Of a stretch of DNA of 64,000 nucleotides, positions 53,110 to 62,372 are shown one piece after another. The notes below the pieces were generated by a model. The model was given only the letters and a program-made list of their open reading frames with translations. It was not told where the DNA came from and made no database searches. Both the position numbers and the translations under genes were made by a program. This DNA is from Haloferula luteola. Its GTDB lineage: Bacteria > Verrucomicrobiota > Verrucomicrobiia > Verrucomicrobiales > Akkermansiaceae. The stretch spans positions 124,001 through 188,000 of the forward strand of contig NZ_JACHFD010000008.1 of assembly GCF_014201715.1 (NCBI RefSeq), read 5' to 3'. The first letter of the stretch is position 1. Each line of letters starts with the position of its first letter.

Positions 53110-53149
53110 AATAGCGGATCGTGGGTTGGCAACGGGAAAGTTCGCTATT
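53110..53149 (-). other. Inverted repeat between the synthetase and the TIGR04073-like gene
   Basis: AATAGCG (53110-53116) and CGCTATT (53143-53149) form a perfect 7-bp inverted repeat with a 26-base loop at the synthetase stop codon. On the minus strand only TTC follows, so termination is uncertain. It may be a weak terminator or an operator of the gene downstream. Confidence 0.25.
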
Positions 53150-56100
53150 GAGCCCCGGATTTCGGGGGGGTGGAGAGGATTTTTCTGAGCACCGCGGCGA
53201 CTTCTCCCGCGGATTGATGGCGGAGGAACTCTTCGTGGCGTCCGGAAACCTGATGAATTTCAAGGGGCATGGTGGCGGTCCAGCCCAGTTGGGGGTCGCG
53301 GGGGAGCCACCCTTCGTCGAGAGCACGGATGAGCACCAGGCGTCCGTGCGAGGGGAGGCGATGAGGGTGACGATGGAGCGCTTCCCAATGGCGGAGGGCT
53401 CGTTGGCGGGAGGGCTCGTCGAGGAGATCGAGGTCGAGGACGCCTCGTAGGTCGGGGATGTCTTGAGTCCGATGGACGAGGCTATCGACCTTTGAGGAAG
53501 CGGCGCGCTGTTTCATTTTTATGCGGCGACCGACGGTATCGAGGTCCCGCTGGGCGAGACTCCACAAGCGACGGGGGAAGCGTTGGAGAAGCCGGGTCCA
53601 GTGAGTGGGATTTCGCCACCAATCGCGGTGCCATGAGCTTTGAGGTGGGCTGGCTTCAAGGAGCAGGAGGAGTTCGATGGATTCGCCTTGATCCTCAAGT
53701 TGGCAGGCGATTTCTGCTGCGAGGTTGCCGCCAAAACAAAACCCGGCGAGGCGGTAGGGGCCCTTGGGTTGAAGGGAGCGGAGGCTTTCCACGTGGGCCG
53801 CGGCGAGATCGCGTAGCGAGGAGAAAGAGGCGGAGCCTTCGGCCATGCCATAGGAATCGGTGAGGTCGGCCAGTTGCAGGGCGGCCTCGCGGTAGGGGAG
53901 GAGGCCCATGCCCCCATCGACCAGAGTATGAATCCAGAAGAGAGGGGGTCCTCCGCGTCCGCGGGCGAGGGGGATGGGTCGCGGGCGCTCCAGGTCAGGG
54001 GCGGAATGGCTGCGCCATCGGGCCGCCATGCCGGCGGGGGTGGGCTGGTCGAAAAGCCAATCGAGCGGGACGGAGAGTCCGGTGCGTTCGGCGGTGACGG
54101 TGGCGAGACGGGCAGCGAGGAGAGAGTGTCCGCCGAGCGCGAAGAAGTCATCGTCAGGGCCGACCTCTGGGACGCCGAGTGTCTCGGCCCAAAGGCGGGT
54201 GAGTTCCTGGAGGAGGGGATCGGCAGTCCCTCGCCGGTCGGGGGCGGCGTCGGCAGCTGGAATGGGAAGGGTGGCGAGCCGGTTTCGGTCGATTTTGCCA
54301 CTGGGAGTGAGAGGGAAGTTCTCCAGAGGAAGAAGCCGGGAAGGCACCATGTAGTCGGGAAGGCGCCGGCGGAGGTGATCGTGAAGGTCGGCAATGGGGG
54401 AGGAAGACCGAAACCAAGCGATCAGGCGGTCGTCGGTCCAGACGGTTGCGGCTTCTTGGACATTGGGATGATCGAGAAGGGCGGCATCGATTTCCCCCAG
54501 CTCCACGCGGAAGCCACGGATTTTGATTTGGGCATCGGTGCGGCCGAGGCATTCGAGGCTGCCGTTGTGAGTCCATCGGGCAAGGTCGCCGGTGCGGTAA
54601 AAACGCTGGTGGTCCAGGGTGATGAATCGTTCGGCCGTGAGTTCCGGGCGCTGCCAATAGCCGATGGCCAGTCCGGCGCCGCCGATGAGCAACTCGCCAG
54701 GAACTCCGGGGGGGCAAACTTGGTGGTCGGTGGAAACGATCCGTAGGGTGGTATTGGCGATGGGGGTGCCGATGCGAATCGGTGCCGGATGGGAGATGGG
54801 GGGCACCGCCCAGAGGGTCGACCAGATGGTGGTTTCGGTCGGGCCGTAGAGATTCCACATTGCTGCGACTCGCGGGCGTAGGCGGTCGGCAAGGGGGCGG
54901 TCCAGGGCCTCTCCTCCGCAGAGCAGACGAAGTTTCGGGGATCCGGACCAGCCGTCATCGAGGAGCATTCGCCAAGTGGCAGGCGTGGCCTGCATGAGAT
55001 CGGGATCGGCGGCTTGGAAACGCTGGCGCAGGGCGCTGGGGTTGCGGGCTGTGGTGCTGTCGACGAGGTCGATGGTGCCCCCGGCGACGAGGGGCAGAAA
55101 AAGTTCGAGGCCGGAGATATCGAAGGAGACGGTGGTGACGGCGAGGAGCGTTTCCCCAGAGGTCATGCCAGGAGTTTCCGCCATGGAGAGGAGGAAGTTG
55201 GCGAGAGCACGATGAGGGATGACGACGCCTTTGGGCCGGCCGGTGGATCCGGAGGTGTAGAGGAGATAGGCGGGATCTTCAGGGGAAAGCTTTGGGAAAG
55301 ACTCGGCAGGGTCTGGAGGAGTTTCGAAGTGGGCTGGAAGCAGAGGGAAAGCTTGGGTGCCTAGGGGAAGATAGGATTCAAGCCCGGGGGAGACGAGGGT
55401 GAGAAGGGGGGCCTGATCTTCGAGGATGAGGCGGAGTCGTTCTGGCGGATTGGAGGGATCGAGGGGGACGTAGGCGGCTCCGCACTTCCATACTGCAAGG
55501 AGCACGCAGGGGAGGTCCGAAGTGCGTTCTATCAGGAGGGCGACGCGGTCTCCTGCCTGCACGCCATGCCGGTGCAGGTGGGTCGCAAGGGAAGCTGAGC
55601 GGGCTCCGATTTGACGGTAGAGTCGATGTGCCCCCGGCGTGGTGATGGCAATGGCATCAGGCTGCCGAGCGATCGTGGCACCGATGAGTTCCAGCGCGTG
55701 AGTGTGGGTGAAATGCGGACGTTGGGGCCCATGGGAGAGGATTTCGAGTTGCTGGCGATCGGCGGAGGTGAGCGCTGCGAATGGCTGGGCCGGAGCGTTG
55801 GGAGATTCGCATGCGGCTTCGAGTAACACGAGATAGCGATCCAACAGGGCCTGCGCGGTTTGGCGGCGGAAGAGATCTTGTCGAAACTCAAGAAACAGCT
55901 GGGTGCAGTCGGGCCACTGCAGGCTCACCATGGCGAGGTCGAACTGGACGGCACCGCGGTGGAGAGGGCGGGGGCTGGCTGTGAGTTCGGGAGTCCAGGA
56001 AAGCGGGAGTGGATATTCCTGATGGTCGAAAAGAATCTGTGCGATCGGAGCGCGGTCCCGACTGCGTTCGGGCTGGACCGCTTCGATGATCTTTTCGAAA

Positions 56101-58961
56101 GGGGCCTCCTGATGGGCCTGCATGGCGAAGGTGGCTTCCCGGACCCGAAGCAGCAGGTCGCAGAAGCGATCGTTGTCGGCCAAGGTGATGCGCAGCGGCA
56201 GGGTGTTGACGAGGGTGCCGATGAGTTCTCCCGCCACGGCGTGGTGGCGATTGGCGACGGGCACGGCCGTCACCAGATCGTTGCCGGCTCCATGGGCGCG
56301 CAGGGTGAGCATCCATGCCGCGAGCCGGACCATGAAGGGAGTCGCACCGTGGGCGCGGGCCACGGCAGCGACGGCGGATTCGAGGGTTGCAGGAAGGGGG
56401 GCGGAAACGACATCGCCCTGCCAAGATGGCTTGGTTGGGCGGGGGAAGTCGGTGGCAAGTTCGAGCTTCCCGGAATGACCGGATAGGGAGCGTTTCCAAT
56501 AGTCAATCTGGTGGTCGATGGTGCCGCTATCGAGGCGTTGGCGTTGCCAAGCCGCGTAGTCGATGAAGTCGGGCCCAAGGGGTTTGGCAGGAGGATCGAT
56601 CCCCCTACGGTAGGCTTCGTAGAAGTGGGCGAGTTGCTGGGCGATCACGCGCATCGACCAGCCATCGACCACGATGTGATGGCCGCAAAAGGCGAGGACA
56701 TGGTGGTCGTGCCGGCAAGCAATGATGCCGGCGCGTGCAGGAGGTTCGCGGTCCAAGTGGAAGGGTTGGCGGGCCCAGCTGGGTAGGAGCACGTCAGGGT
56801 CTCCGTCGAGGATTTCCAACGGAGAGGGAGGACCGAGATGCATGCCCGAGTCCGTGTGCCGGGTTCGAAGAATGGGGTGATCGGAGAGCAGCCGTTGCCA
56901 AGATTTCTCCATCGCTTCCAGGTCGATGGGCCCATGGAGGTCGATGGCCCCAAAAACGTGGTAGGCAGGGCTTTCTGGCTCCAGCCGATGGAGGAAGGCC
57001 ATGCGCTCTTGGGAGTGGCTGATGTTTCCGCTGGCGAGTCCTGAACCGATCTCGATGGGGAGCTCCGTGAGGTGGGGATGAAGGGGGAGTTGTTCGGCGA
57101 GGGCGATGAGACTTGGGGCTCGGAATAGGGCGGCGAGATCGAACGAGACTCCGGTTTGCCGATGGAGTAGGGCGGCGAATCGCGTTGCTTCGATGGAGCT
57201 GACCGCCAGGCTCGAGAGGTCGTCGTGGGGTCGGGCATCGTCTCGATGGGTGGCCTGCCGGAGGGCCTGCAGCACTTGTTCAAGCCGGTCTCGCTGATCG
57301 TCAGGAATGGTAGGGAGTGGATCGGTGGCACTGTCATGCAGCAGTGGCAGGGACCCTTCGAGAAAGGCATCGCGGGTCGCTTGGCGTCGGATTTTTCCAC
57401 TGGTGGTGCGGGGGAGAAGTCCTGGGCGGACGATGAGCACGCGATCGATGGAGACCCCGGTGTGATGGGTGACTTGTCCGGCGAGGGCATGGGGGTCAAG
57501 TTCACGACCTTCGACGGCAAGGATGACCCTTTCGCCCTCACCGGAATCCTGCCCGAAAGCGGCGGCAGCGGTGATGCGTGGATTGAGGGTGGCCGCAGCG
57601 TCTTCAAGGTCCTCCGGGGCAATGTTGCGGCCTTCCCGGATGATGAGATCCTTGAGGCGGCCGACGACGAAAAGCTCGCCCTCTTCGAGGAACCCGAGGT
57701 CGCCGGTGCGCAGCCATCCGTCGACCCAGGTGTGTGAGGTCAGTTCGGGCTGCTGCCAGTAGCCGCCCGCCAGCGAGGGGGAAGAGACTTCGATTTCTCC
57801 GGTGGTTCCTTCGTTCAATGGGAGGTGGGTCGTGGGGTCGACAACCCGGACCTGGGTCCCGGGAAGGGGCGCCCCACAGGAGATCTGTTGCGGATCACGG
57901 CTGGAACATTTCCACGAGCCGGGCGACACGACTGGTCGGGAAGTGACGACCAGGGTGGCCTCGGCCAGCCCGTAGCCCGGGCAGAAGGCTCGGGAATCGA
58001 AGCCGCAGGGTTCGAATCGTCGGGCAAAGCGTTGGAGGGTTTCGCGGCGGATGCGTTCGGCGCCTGTGGGCGCAAATTTCCAGGAGGAAAGATCGAGTTG
58101 AGCGAGTTCGTCATCGGTGACCGCTCGCACGCACCAATCGAAGGCAAAATTGGGCCCTCCGCTCATTTCAGCCCGGTATCGGTGGATGGCTCGAAGCCAG
58201 CGAGCGGGACGCTGGACAAAGGCGTCCGGCGAAAAGGTGATCAATGGGATGCCGGCGTGGAGGGCATAGAGCAATTTGAGCACGAGGCCCATGTCGTGGT
58301 AGGGCGGAAGCCAGCTGAGGACCGAGCGAAAGCGAACGTCCCCGGCGTGGCGGTGAAAGGCGGCAAGCTGTTCCTGAAGGGCCTCAGCGGTGAGGATTAC
58401 TCCCTTGGGTGCGGAGGTGGAGCCGGAGGTGTATTGCAGCAAGCAGGGGCCAGTGGAAGAGACCGGGTCGAAGTGAGAATCGACGACTGAGGAGGGGGAA
58501 AGGAATTCGAGTCCGTCGACCGTGCGGAGGGGGATCTCGCCGAGGGCGAGGGTGGCTTGGCAATCGTGCCGGACGGCCTCCAATCGTGCCCGGTGGCGGC
58601 TGCCTTGAGGTGGATAGGCGGGGACGGCAATGGCACCGGCCATCCAACTGCCCAGCAATGAGCTGAGGAAATCGGGTCCAGGAGGGGCGGTGATGAGGAC
58701 CGGCTGACCGGAGAGGCGTCGTTCGGTGAGTGCCGCTGCCATGCTCATGGCACGGCGCGCGAGGTCCTTCCAGGAGACGAGAGATTCTGCACTTTCGCCA
58801 TCGGTCAAATGGCAGGTAGCGGGGACGTCCGGAACGGTTGCGGCGCGCCGGATCAGGAGTCGCGACCAGGTTTCTCCGCAGGTTGCGGGAGGGACATCAG
58901 GGAGGGTGGAAGGGTCAAACATTGAAGCACTTTCGTCCTGGGTGAAGACGACGTCGGGCAT
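53145..58961 (-). CDS. Single-module lipopeptide synthetase FAAL-ACP-C-A(Gly)-PCP-TE
   Basis: Domains in the 1938 residues: fatty acyl-AMP ligase (~25-545; YTSGSTSAPKG, SWLPPYHDMGL, GPNFAFDWC), acyl carrier (~555-625; Ser589 in LAVSSIEA), condensation (~640-1060; HHIVVDG 761-767), adenylation (~1075-1565; YTSGSTGRPKG, NLYGPTETTIW), peptidyl carrier (~1580-1650; GGHSLL, Ser1613) and thioesterase (~1670-1935). The specificity positions read D-I-L-Q-L-G-L-I-W with the invariant Lys, a recognised glycine code. The thioesterase elbow is GFCFGG, giving Cys1742 as nucleophile. Prediction: a fatty acid is activated, condensed with glycine and released as an N-acylglycine or derivative. No accessory biosynthetic genes adjoin it. 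An ATG at 58922 is an alternative start. Confidence 0.93.
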   Translation of the reverse strand: MPDVVFTQDESASMFDPSTLPDVPPATCGETWSRLLIRRAATVPDVPATCHLTDGESAESLVSWKDLARRAMSMAAALTERRLSGQPVLITAPPGPDFLSSLLGSWMAGAIAVPAYPPQGSRHRARLEAVRHDCQATLALGEIPLRTVDGLEFLSPSSVVDSHFDPVSSTGPCLLQYTSGSTSAPKGVILTAEALQEQLAAFHRHAGDVRFRSVLSWLPPYHDMGLVLKLLYALHAGIPLITFSPDAFVQRPARWLRAIHRYRAEMSGGPNFAFDWCVRAVTDDELAQLDLSSWKFAPTGAERIRRETLQRFARRFEPCGFDSRAFCPGYGLAEATLVVTSRPVVSPGSWKCSSRDPQQISCGAPLPGTQVRVVDPTTHLPLNEGTTGEIEVSSPSLAGGYWQQPELTSHTWVDGWLRTGDLGFLEEGELFVVGRLKDLIIREGRNIAPEDLEDAAATLNPRITAAAAFGQDSGEGERVILAVEGRELDPHALAGQVTHHTGVSIDRVLIVRPGLLPRTTSGKIRRQATRDAFLEGSLPLLHDSATDPLPTIPDDQRDRLEQVLQALRQATHRDDARPHDDLSSLAVSSIEATRFAALLHRQTGVSFDLAALFRAPSLIALAEQLPLHPHLTELPIEIGSGLASGNISHSQERMAFLHRLEPESPAYHVFGAIDLHGPIDLEAMEKSWQRLLSDHPILRTRHTDSGMHLGPPSPLEILDGDPDVLLPSWARQPFHLDREPPARAGIIACRHDHHVLAFCGHHIVVDGWSMRVIAQQLAHFYEAYRRGIDPPAKPLGPDFIDYAAWQRQRLDSGTIDHQIDYWKRSLSGHSGKLELATDFPRPTKPSWQGDVVSAPLPATLESAVAAVARAHGATPFMVRLAAWMLTLRAHGAGNDLVTAVPVANRHHAVAGELIGTLVNTLPLRITLADNDRFCDLLLRVREATFAMQAHQEAPFEKIIEAVQPERSRDRAPIAQILFDHQEYPLPLSWTPELTASPRPLHRGAVQFDLAMVSLQWPDCTQLFLEFRQDLFRRQTAQALLDRYLVLLEAACESPNAPAQPFAALTSADRQQLEILSHGPQRPHFTHTHALELIGATIARQPDAIAITTPGAHRLYRQIGARSASLATHLHRHGVQAGDRVALLIERTSDLPCVLLAVWKCGAAYVPLDPSNPPERLRLILEDQAPLLTLVSPGLESYLPLGTQAFPLLPAHFETPPDPAESFPKLSPEDPAYLLYTSGSTGRPKGVVIPHRALANFLLSMAETPGMTSGETLLAVTTVSFDISGLELFLPLVAGGTIDLVDSTTARNPSALRQRFQAADPDLMQATPATWRMLLDDGWSGSPKLRLLCGGEALDRPLADRLRPRVAAMWNLYGPTETTIWSTLWAVPPISHPAPIRIGTPIANTTLRIVSTDHQVCPPGVPGELLIGGAGLAIGYWQRPELTAERFITLDHQRFYRTGDLARWTHNGSLECLGRTDAQIKIRGFRVELGEIDAALLDHPNVQEAATVWTDDRLIAWFRSSSPIADLHDHLRRRLPDYMVPSRLLPLENFPLTPSGKIDRNRLATLPIPAADAAPDRRGTADPLLQELTRLWAETLGVPEVGPDDDFFALGGHSLLAARLATVTAERTGLSVPLDWLFDQPTPAGMAARWRSHSAPDLERPRPIPLARGRGGPPLFWIHTLVDGGMGLLPYREAALQLADLTDSYGMAEGSASFSSLRDLAAAHVESLRSLQPKGPYRLAGFCFGGNLAAEIACQLEDQGESIELLLLLEASPPQSSWHRDWWRNPTHWTRLLQRFPRRLWSLAQRDLDTVGRRIKMKQRAASSKVDSLVHRTQDIPDLRGVLDLDLLDEPSRQRALRHWEALHRHPHRLPSHGRLVLIRALDEGWLPRDPQLGWTATMPLEIHQVSGRHEEFLRHQSAGEVAAVLRKILSTPPKSGAQ

Positions 58962-59080
58962 GCTGGAGGACCGCCACGCGGTGTGGCAATCTCCCAGTCG
59001 AGAAGCGGAGGGGAATCTAGGCCTGAGAGTCGGGACGTGGCTTGCGTGGGTGCAAATCCTCCGAGGAACTTCCTGAATGC

Positions 59081-59118
59081 AAAAATGCCGCCGCCTCTCG
59101 AAGGAAGCGGCGGCGGCG
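59081..59118 (-). terminator. Terminator after serA
   Basis: On the minus strand an 8-bp GC stem (GCCGCCGC, complement of 59107-59114, with GCGGCGGC, complement of 59087-59094) is followed by ATTTTT (59086-59081). It lies between serA and the synthetase gene, separating the two transcripts. Confidence 0.85.
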
Positions 59119-59158
59119 AAGATCGCAAGATCCCGTGTGAGGAATCGTGGAGGAGAAT

Positions 59159-60763
59159 TTAGAGCGAAACTCCGGTCGCCAAGGTCACGCCGGGGATGGC
59201 GCGAATGGCGGACATGAGGTCGCCATCGGCCGGAGCATCCAGTTCGATGACCGAGAGGGCGTTGCCGCCGGACTTGTCGCGTCCGAGGGACAGGTTTGCG
59301 ATGTTTTGTCCGTGCTGGCCGAGCAAGGTGCCGACGGCACCCACGATGCCGGGGCGGTCGTCGTTGCGCACGATGAGCAGATGGCCGGTGATGGGGACGT
59401 CGACGAACAGGCGGTCGATTTCGACGATGCGCGGGCTGCGGCCGATGATCGTACCGGCAATCCGGAATTTCTGATCGCCCTTGCGAAGTTCGACGACCAG
59501 CAAGTCGTTGAATTCGGTCTGGGCGTTGATGGTCGACTCGACGAGATCGAGGCCCATGGCCTTGGCGACGGCGGGGGCGTTGACCAGATTGACTTGGCCG
59601 TCCTGGCGTGACTGCTCCAGGAGTCGGTAGAGGGCGGTGCGGGAAACCAAGCCGGTGTCCTTGCCGGCGAGGTCCCCGTGGTAGGAGACCCGCAGGGAGT
59701 CGGCATTGTCCGGACCGAGCTTCGCGAGAAGGGCCCCGAGGGCTGCGGCCAGATCGAGGTAGGGTCCCAGCTCGCGCAAGGCTGTCGCATCGAGCGAGGG
59801 CATGTTGATCGCATTGCGAATCTCGCCAGTGGCGAGGAAGTCGCGAATTTGAATGGCCACTTCGATGCCTACGTTCTCTTGGGCCTCGTTGGTGGAGGCA
59901 CCGAGGTGGGGCGTGAAGGTGACGTGTTTGCCGAGAGAAAACAGCGGGTGATCCGCAGGCGGGGGCTCGACTTCGAACACGTCGAGCGCGCAGCCGGCGA
60001 TGTGGCCAGAGTCGATGGCGGCCTTAAGGGCGGCTTCATCGATGAGTCCGCCGCGGGCGCAGTTCACGACGATGGCTCCTGGATTCATTAGGGCGAGGCG
60101 TTGCTCGTTGAGGAGATGCTGGGTGGACTCGGTCAAGGGCACGTGGAGGGTGACCACGTCGGCGCCGTTGAGAGCGGCGTCAGGGGATTCGGCAAGGGTG
60201 ACCTTCAACTCCCGGGCGCGGCTTTCTGTGAGGAATGGGTCGTAGGCGACGACTTCCATGTTGAAGGCTTGAGCGCGCTTGGCGAATTCGGAACCGATGC
60301 GACCCATGCCGATCACGGCGAGGCGTTTGCCGTTGAGTTCGATGCCCTGGAAGGCCTTGCGGGCGGCCTTGAAGTCCCCGGCAAGCACGCCGGCGTGAGC
60401 CGGGCCAATGTTGCGGGCGCAGGAAAGCATCAGAGTGAAGGCGTGTTCTGCGGTGGAGATCGTGTTCCCCGTGGGGGTGTTCATCACGATCACTCCGTGG
60501 TCGGTGGCGGCCTGACGGTCGATGTTGTCGACGCCGACGCCGGCGCGGCCGACAGCCTTCAGTTTCGTCGCCGCGGCCAAGACCTCGGCGGTGACTTTGG
60601 TTTGGGAGCGGACCACGAGGGCGTCGTAGTCGCCGATGATTTTGAGGAACTCCTCGGGAGGGAGACCGGTATGGACGTCGACCTCGATGCCGGGAGCGGC
60701 GGCAAGGGCTTCAACCCCCTTGTCCGAGATCGGATCTGAAACGAGCACGCGAAAGTTAGCCAT
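59159..60763 (-). CDS. serA: D-3-phosphoglycerate dehydrogenase
   Basis: The ATG at 60763 (MANFRVLVSDPISDKGVEAL) gives 534 residues, the long SerA type. The order is a substrate domain, an NAD-binding Rossmann core (LAVIGMGRIGSEFAKRAQAF), catalytic elements GRAGVGVDNID, NCARGGLIDE and TPHLGAST (His), an intervening domain, and a C-terminal ACT domain (GHLLIVRNDDRPGIVGAVGTLLG). It oxidises 3-phosphoglycerate in the first step of serine synthesis, and the ACT domain commonly mediates serine feedback. A structured ~220-base leader precedes it, and a strong terminator follows. Confidence 0.95.
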   Translation of the reverse strand: MANFRVLVSDPISDKGVEALAAAPGIEVDVHTGLPPEEFLKIIGDYDALVVRSQTKVTAEVLAAATKLKAVGRAGVGVDNIDRQAATDHGVIVMNTPTGNTISTAEHAFTLMLSCARNIGPAHAGVLAGDFKAARKAFQGIELNGKRLAVIGMGRIGSEFAKRAQAFNMEVVAYDPFLTESRARELKVTLAESPDAALNGADVVTLHVPLTESTQHLLNEQRLALMNPGAIVVNCARGGLIDEAALKAAIDSGHIAGCALDVFEVEPPPADHPLFSLGKHVTFTPHLGASTNEAQENVGIEVAIQIRDFLATGEIRNAINMPSLDATALRELGPYLDLAAALGALLAKLGPDNADSLRVSYHGDLAGKDTGLVSRTALYRLLEQSRQDGQVNLVNAPAVAKAMGLDLVESTINAQTEFNDLLVVELRKGDQKFRIAGTIIGRSPRIVEIDRLFVDVPITGHLLIVRNDDRPGIVGAVGTLLGQHGQNIANLSLGRDKSGGNALSVIELDAPADGDLMSAIRAIPGVTLATGVSL

Positions 60764-60803
60764 GGCGAGCCGCTCATAAGGGTCTGCTCGCCAGTACGCA
60801 AGC

Positions 60804-60877
60804 GTCCCGCCGAGGATTTCTGCCGCGGCGGGACGGGAATCAAGCAACCGAATTCCGGAGACCGGGCCATCGCCCGG
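60804..60877 (-). promoter_or_regulatory. Structured 5' leader of serA with two GC hairpins
   Basis: The minus-strand leader contains a perfect 9-bp hairpin (60804-60812 with 60826-60834, 13-base loop) starting 40 bases before the ATG. A 6-bp hairpin with a short loop lies at 60862-60877. Neither is followed by a U-tract. No known riboswitch core was recognised. An AT-rich patch at 60980-61037 probably holds the promoter. The inverted repeat AATAC-N5-GTATT lies there at 60992-61006. Confidence 0.35.
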
Positions 60878-61037
60878 CTCTTCCTCACCGCCCTGATCCT
60901 GGGTTTGCATGGGAGTCCCCGATGAGGGGGAAGTTTCCCTTGGCGGTATGGAACGAGCCGGCGCGATGACGGTTCCATGCAATTAACGCGGTAAATACAT
61001 TGCGTATTCTCAGTGTATGCGCAAGGTAAATTCTTTT

Positions 61038-62363
61038 TCAGGTCGCATCGGGCTTAGGGATTTCACGCAAGATGGTTTTGGAATCGACGAATTCGAGGAT
61101 TCCGGCGCGGCCCAACTCGCGTCCCCAGCCGCTTTCGCGGGTCCCTCCAAAGGGAAGGCGGGGATCGGAAACCACTTGGGCGTTGATGCCGACGGTGCCG
61201 GCCTTGAGTTGGCGGGCGACGCGATGGGCGAGGTCGAGATCCTCGGTGAAAACCGCAGCGCCGAGACCGAAGTGGGTGGCGTTGGCGAGTTCGATACCGT
61301 CGGACGCCCCATGAACGCGGGAAATGGCTGCCACCGGCCCGAAAGTTTCCTCGTCGAAGAGCGGCGTGCCGCGGCGAACTCCTGCGACCAAGGTGGCGGG
61401 ATACCAGGGCCCGGGCTGCTGAGGGATTTTCCCGCCGAGAATGAGGCGGGCGGAGGTGGCGAGTCCGCGCTGGACCTGATCGTGAAGGGTATCCCGCAAG
61501 TCGGTGCGAGCGAGCGGTCCGAGTCGGGTGTTGGGATCGAGAGGGTCCGCCATTTCGTATTGCGAGAGTTCATGGCGGAGGAGTTCCACAAATGCGTCGT
61601 GGACGGGTGCGGCGACGATGAGGCGTTTGGCGGCGATGCAGCTTTGCCCGTTGTTGATCATGCGGGCCTTGGCGCAGGTGGCCGCGGCGTGGGCGATATC
61701 GGCGTCTTCGAGAATGAGGTAGGGATCGCTGCCACCAAGTTCGAGAACGCACTTTTTCAGGTGCTGGCCGCAAGCTGCTGCGAGCTGGCGACCGGCCTGG
61801 GTGCTACCGGTGAAGGTGACTGCTGCCGTGCGGGGGTCGGCAATGAGCTCGGCGACCTCCTTGCCGGGAAGGGTGACGTGGACCAGCAAATCATCTCGGC
61901 CCGTGGCCTGGGTGATGATTCGCTCGATGGCGGCGGCACAGCCGGGCACATTTGAGGCGTGTTTGAGGAGGATGCGGTTGCCGGCAGCGAGGGCGGGAGC
62001 GGCAAAGCGAAAGACCTGCCAGAAGGGGAAATTCCATGGCATCACCGCGAGAACGATGCCCATGGGGGCATGGGTGACAAAGGACTCGGCGCGGCCGGTT
62101 TCTAGAGTTTCATCGGCCAGAAATGCTTCGGCATGGTCGGCATAGTAGCGACAGACCCAGGCGCATTTTTCGGCTTCCGAACGTCCTTGGGAAACGGGCT
62201 TGCCCATTTCCTGAGCCATCAGTTGAGCGAGAGAATCGGCCTCGGCCACCAATTGGTCGGCGATGGCCCGGAGCGCGGCCGTGCGATCCTGGAGGCCCGT
62301 CAGGCAGGAATCGGGGAGGGGCGTGGCGAGGCGATCAATAGCGTGTTCGAGCGAGGGTTTCAT
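61038..62363 (-). CDS. NAD(P)-dependent aldehyde dehydrogenase, succinate-semialdehyde type
   Basis: The 441-residue protein is an aldehyde dehydrogenase with the catalytic Glu208 in LELGG and Cys242 in NGQSCIAAKR, a cofactor-binding region FTGSTQAGRQLA and the N-terminal PWNFPFWQVFR. Length and motifs (KHASNVPGCA; INNGQSCIAAKR) resemble the shorter Sad/YneI group of succinate-semialdehyde dehydrogenases. The product would be succinate for the TCA cycle, although other short-chain aldehydes are possible. It lies 274 bases upstream of serA on the same strand. Confidence 0.9.
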   Translation of the reverse strand: MKPSLEHAIDRLATPLPDSCLTGLQDRTAALRAIADQLVAEADSLAQLMAQEMGKPVSQGRSEAEKCAWVCRYYADHAEAFLADETLETGRAESFVTHAPMGIVLAVMPWNFPFWQVFRFAAPALAAGNRILLKHASNVPGCAAAIERIITQATGRDDLLVHVTLPGKEVAELIADPRTAAVTFTGSTQAGRQLAAACGQHLKKCVLELGGSDPYLILEDADIAHAAATCAKARMINNGQSCIAAKRLIVAAPVHDAFVELLRHELSQYEMADPLDPNTRLGPLARTDLRDTLHDQVQRGLATSARLILGGKIPQQPGPWYPATLVAGVRRGTPLFDEETFGPVAAISRVHGASDGIELANATHFGLGAAVFTEDLDLAHRVARQLKAGTVGINAQVVSDPRLPFGGTRESGWGRELGRAGILEFVDSKTILREIPKPDAT

Positions 62364-62372
62364 GGGGTAGTT

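Noticed and set aside
58004-58022. GGTTCGAATC resembling a tRNA T-loop
   Set aside because: It lies inside the FAAL coding region, and no acceptor, D or anticodon arms can be drawn around it.
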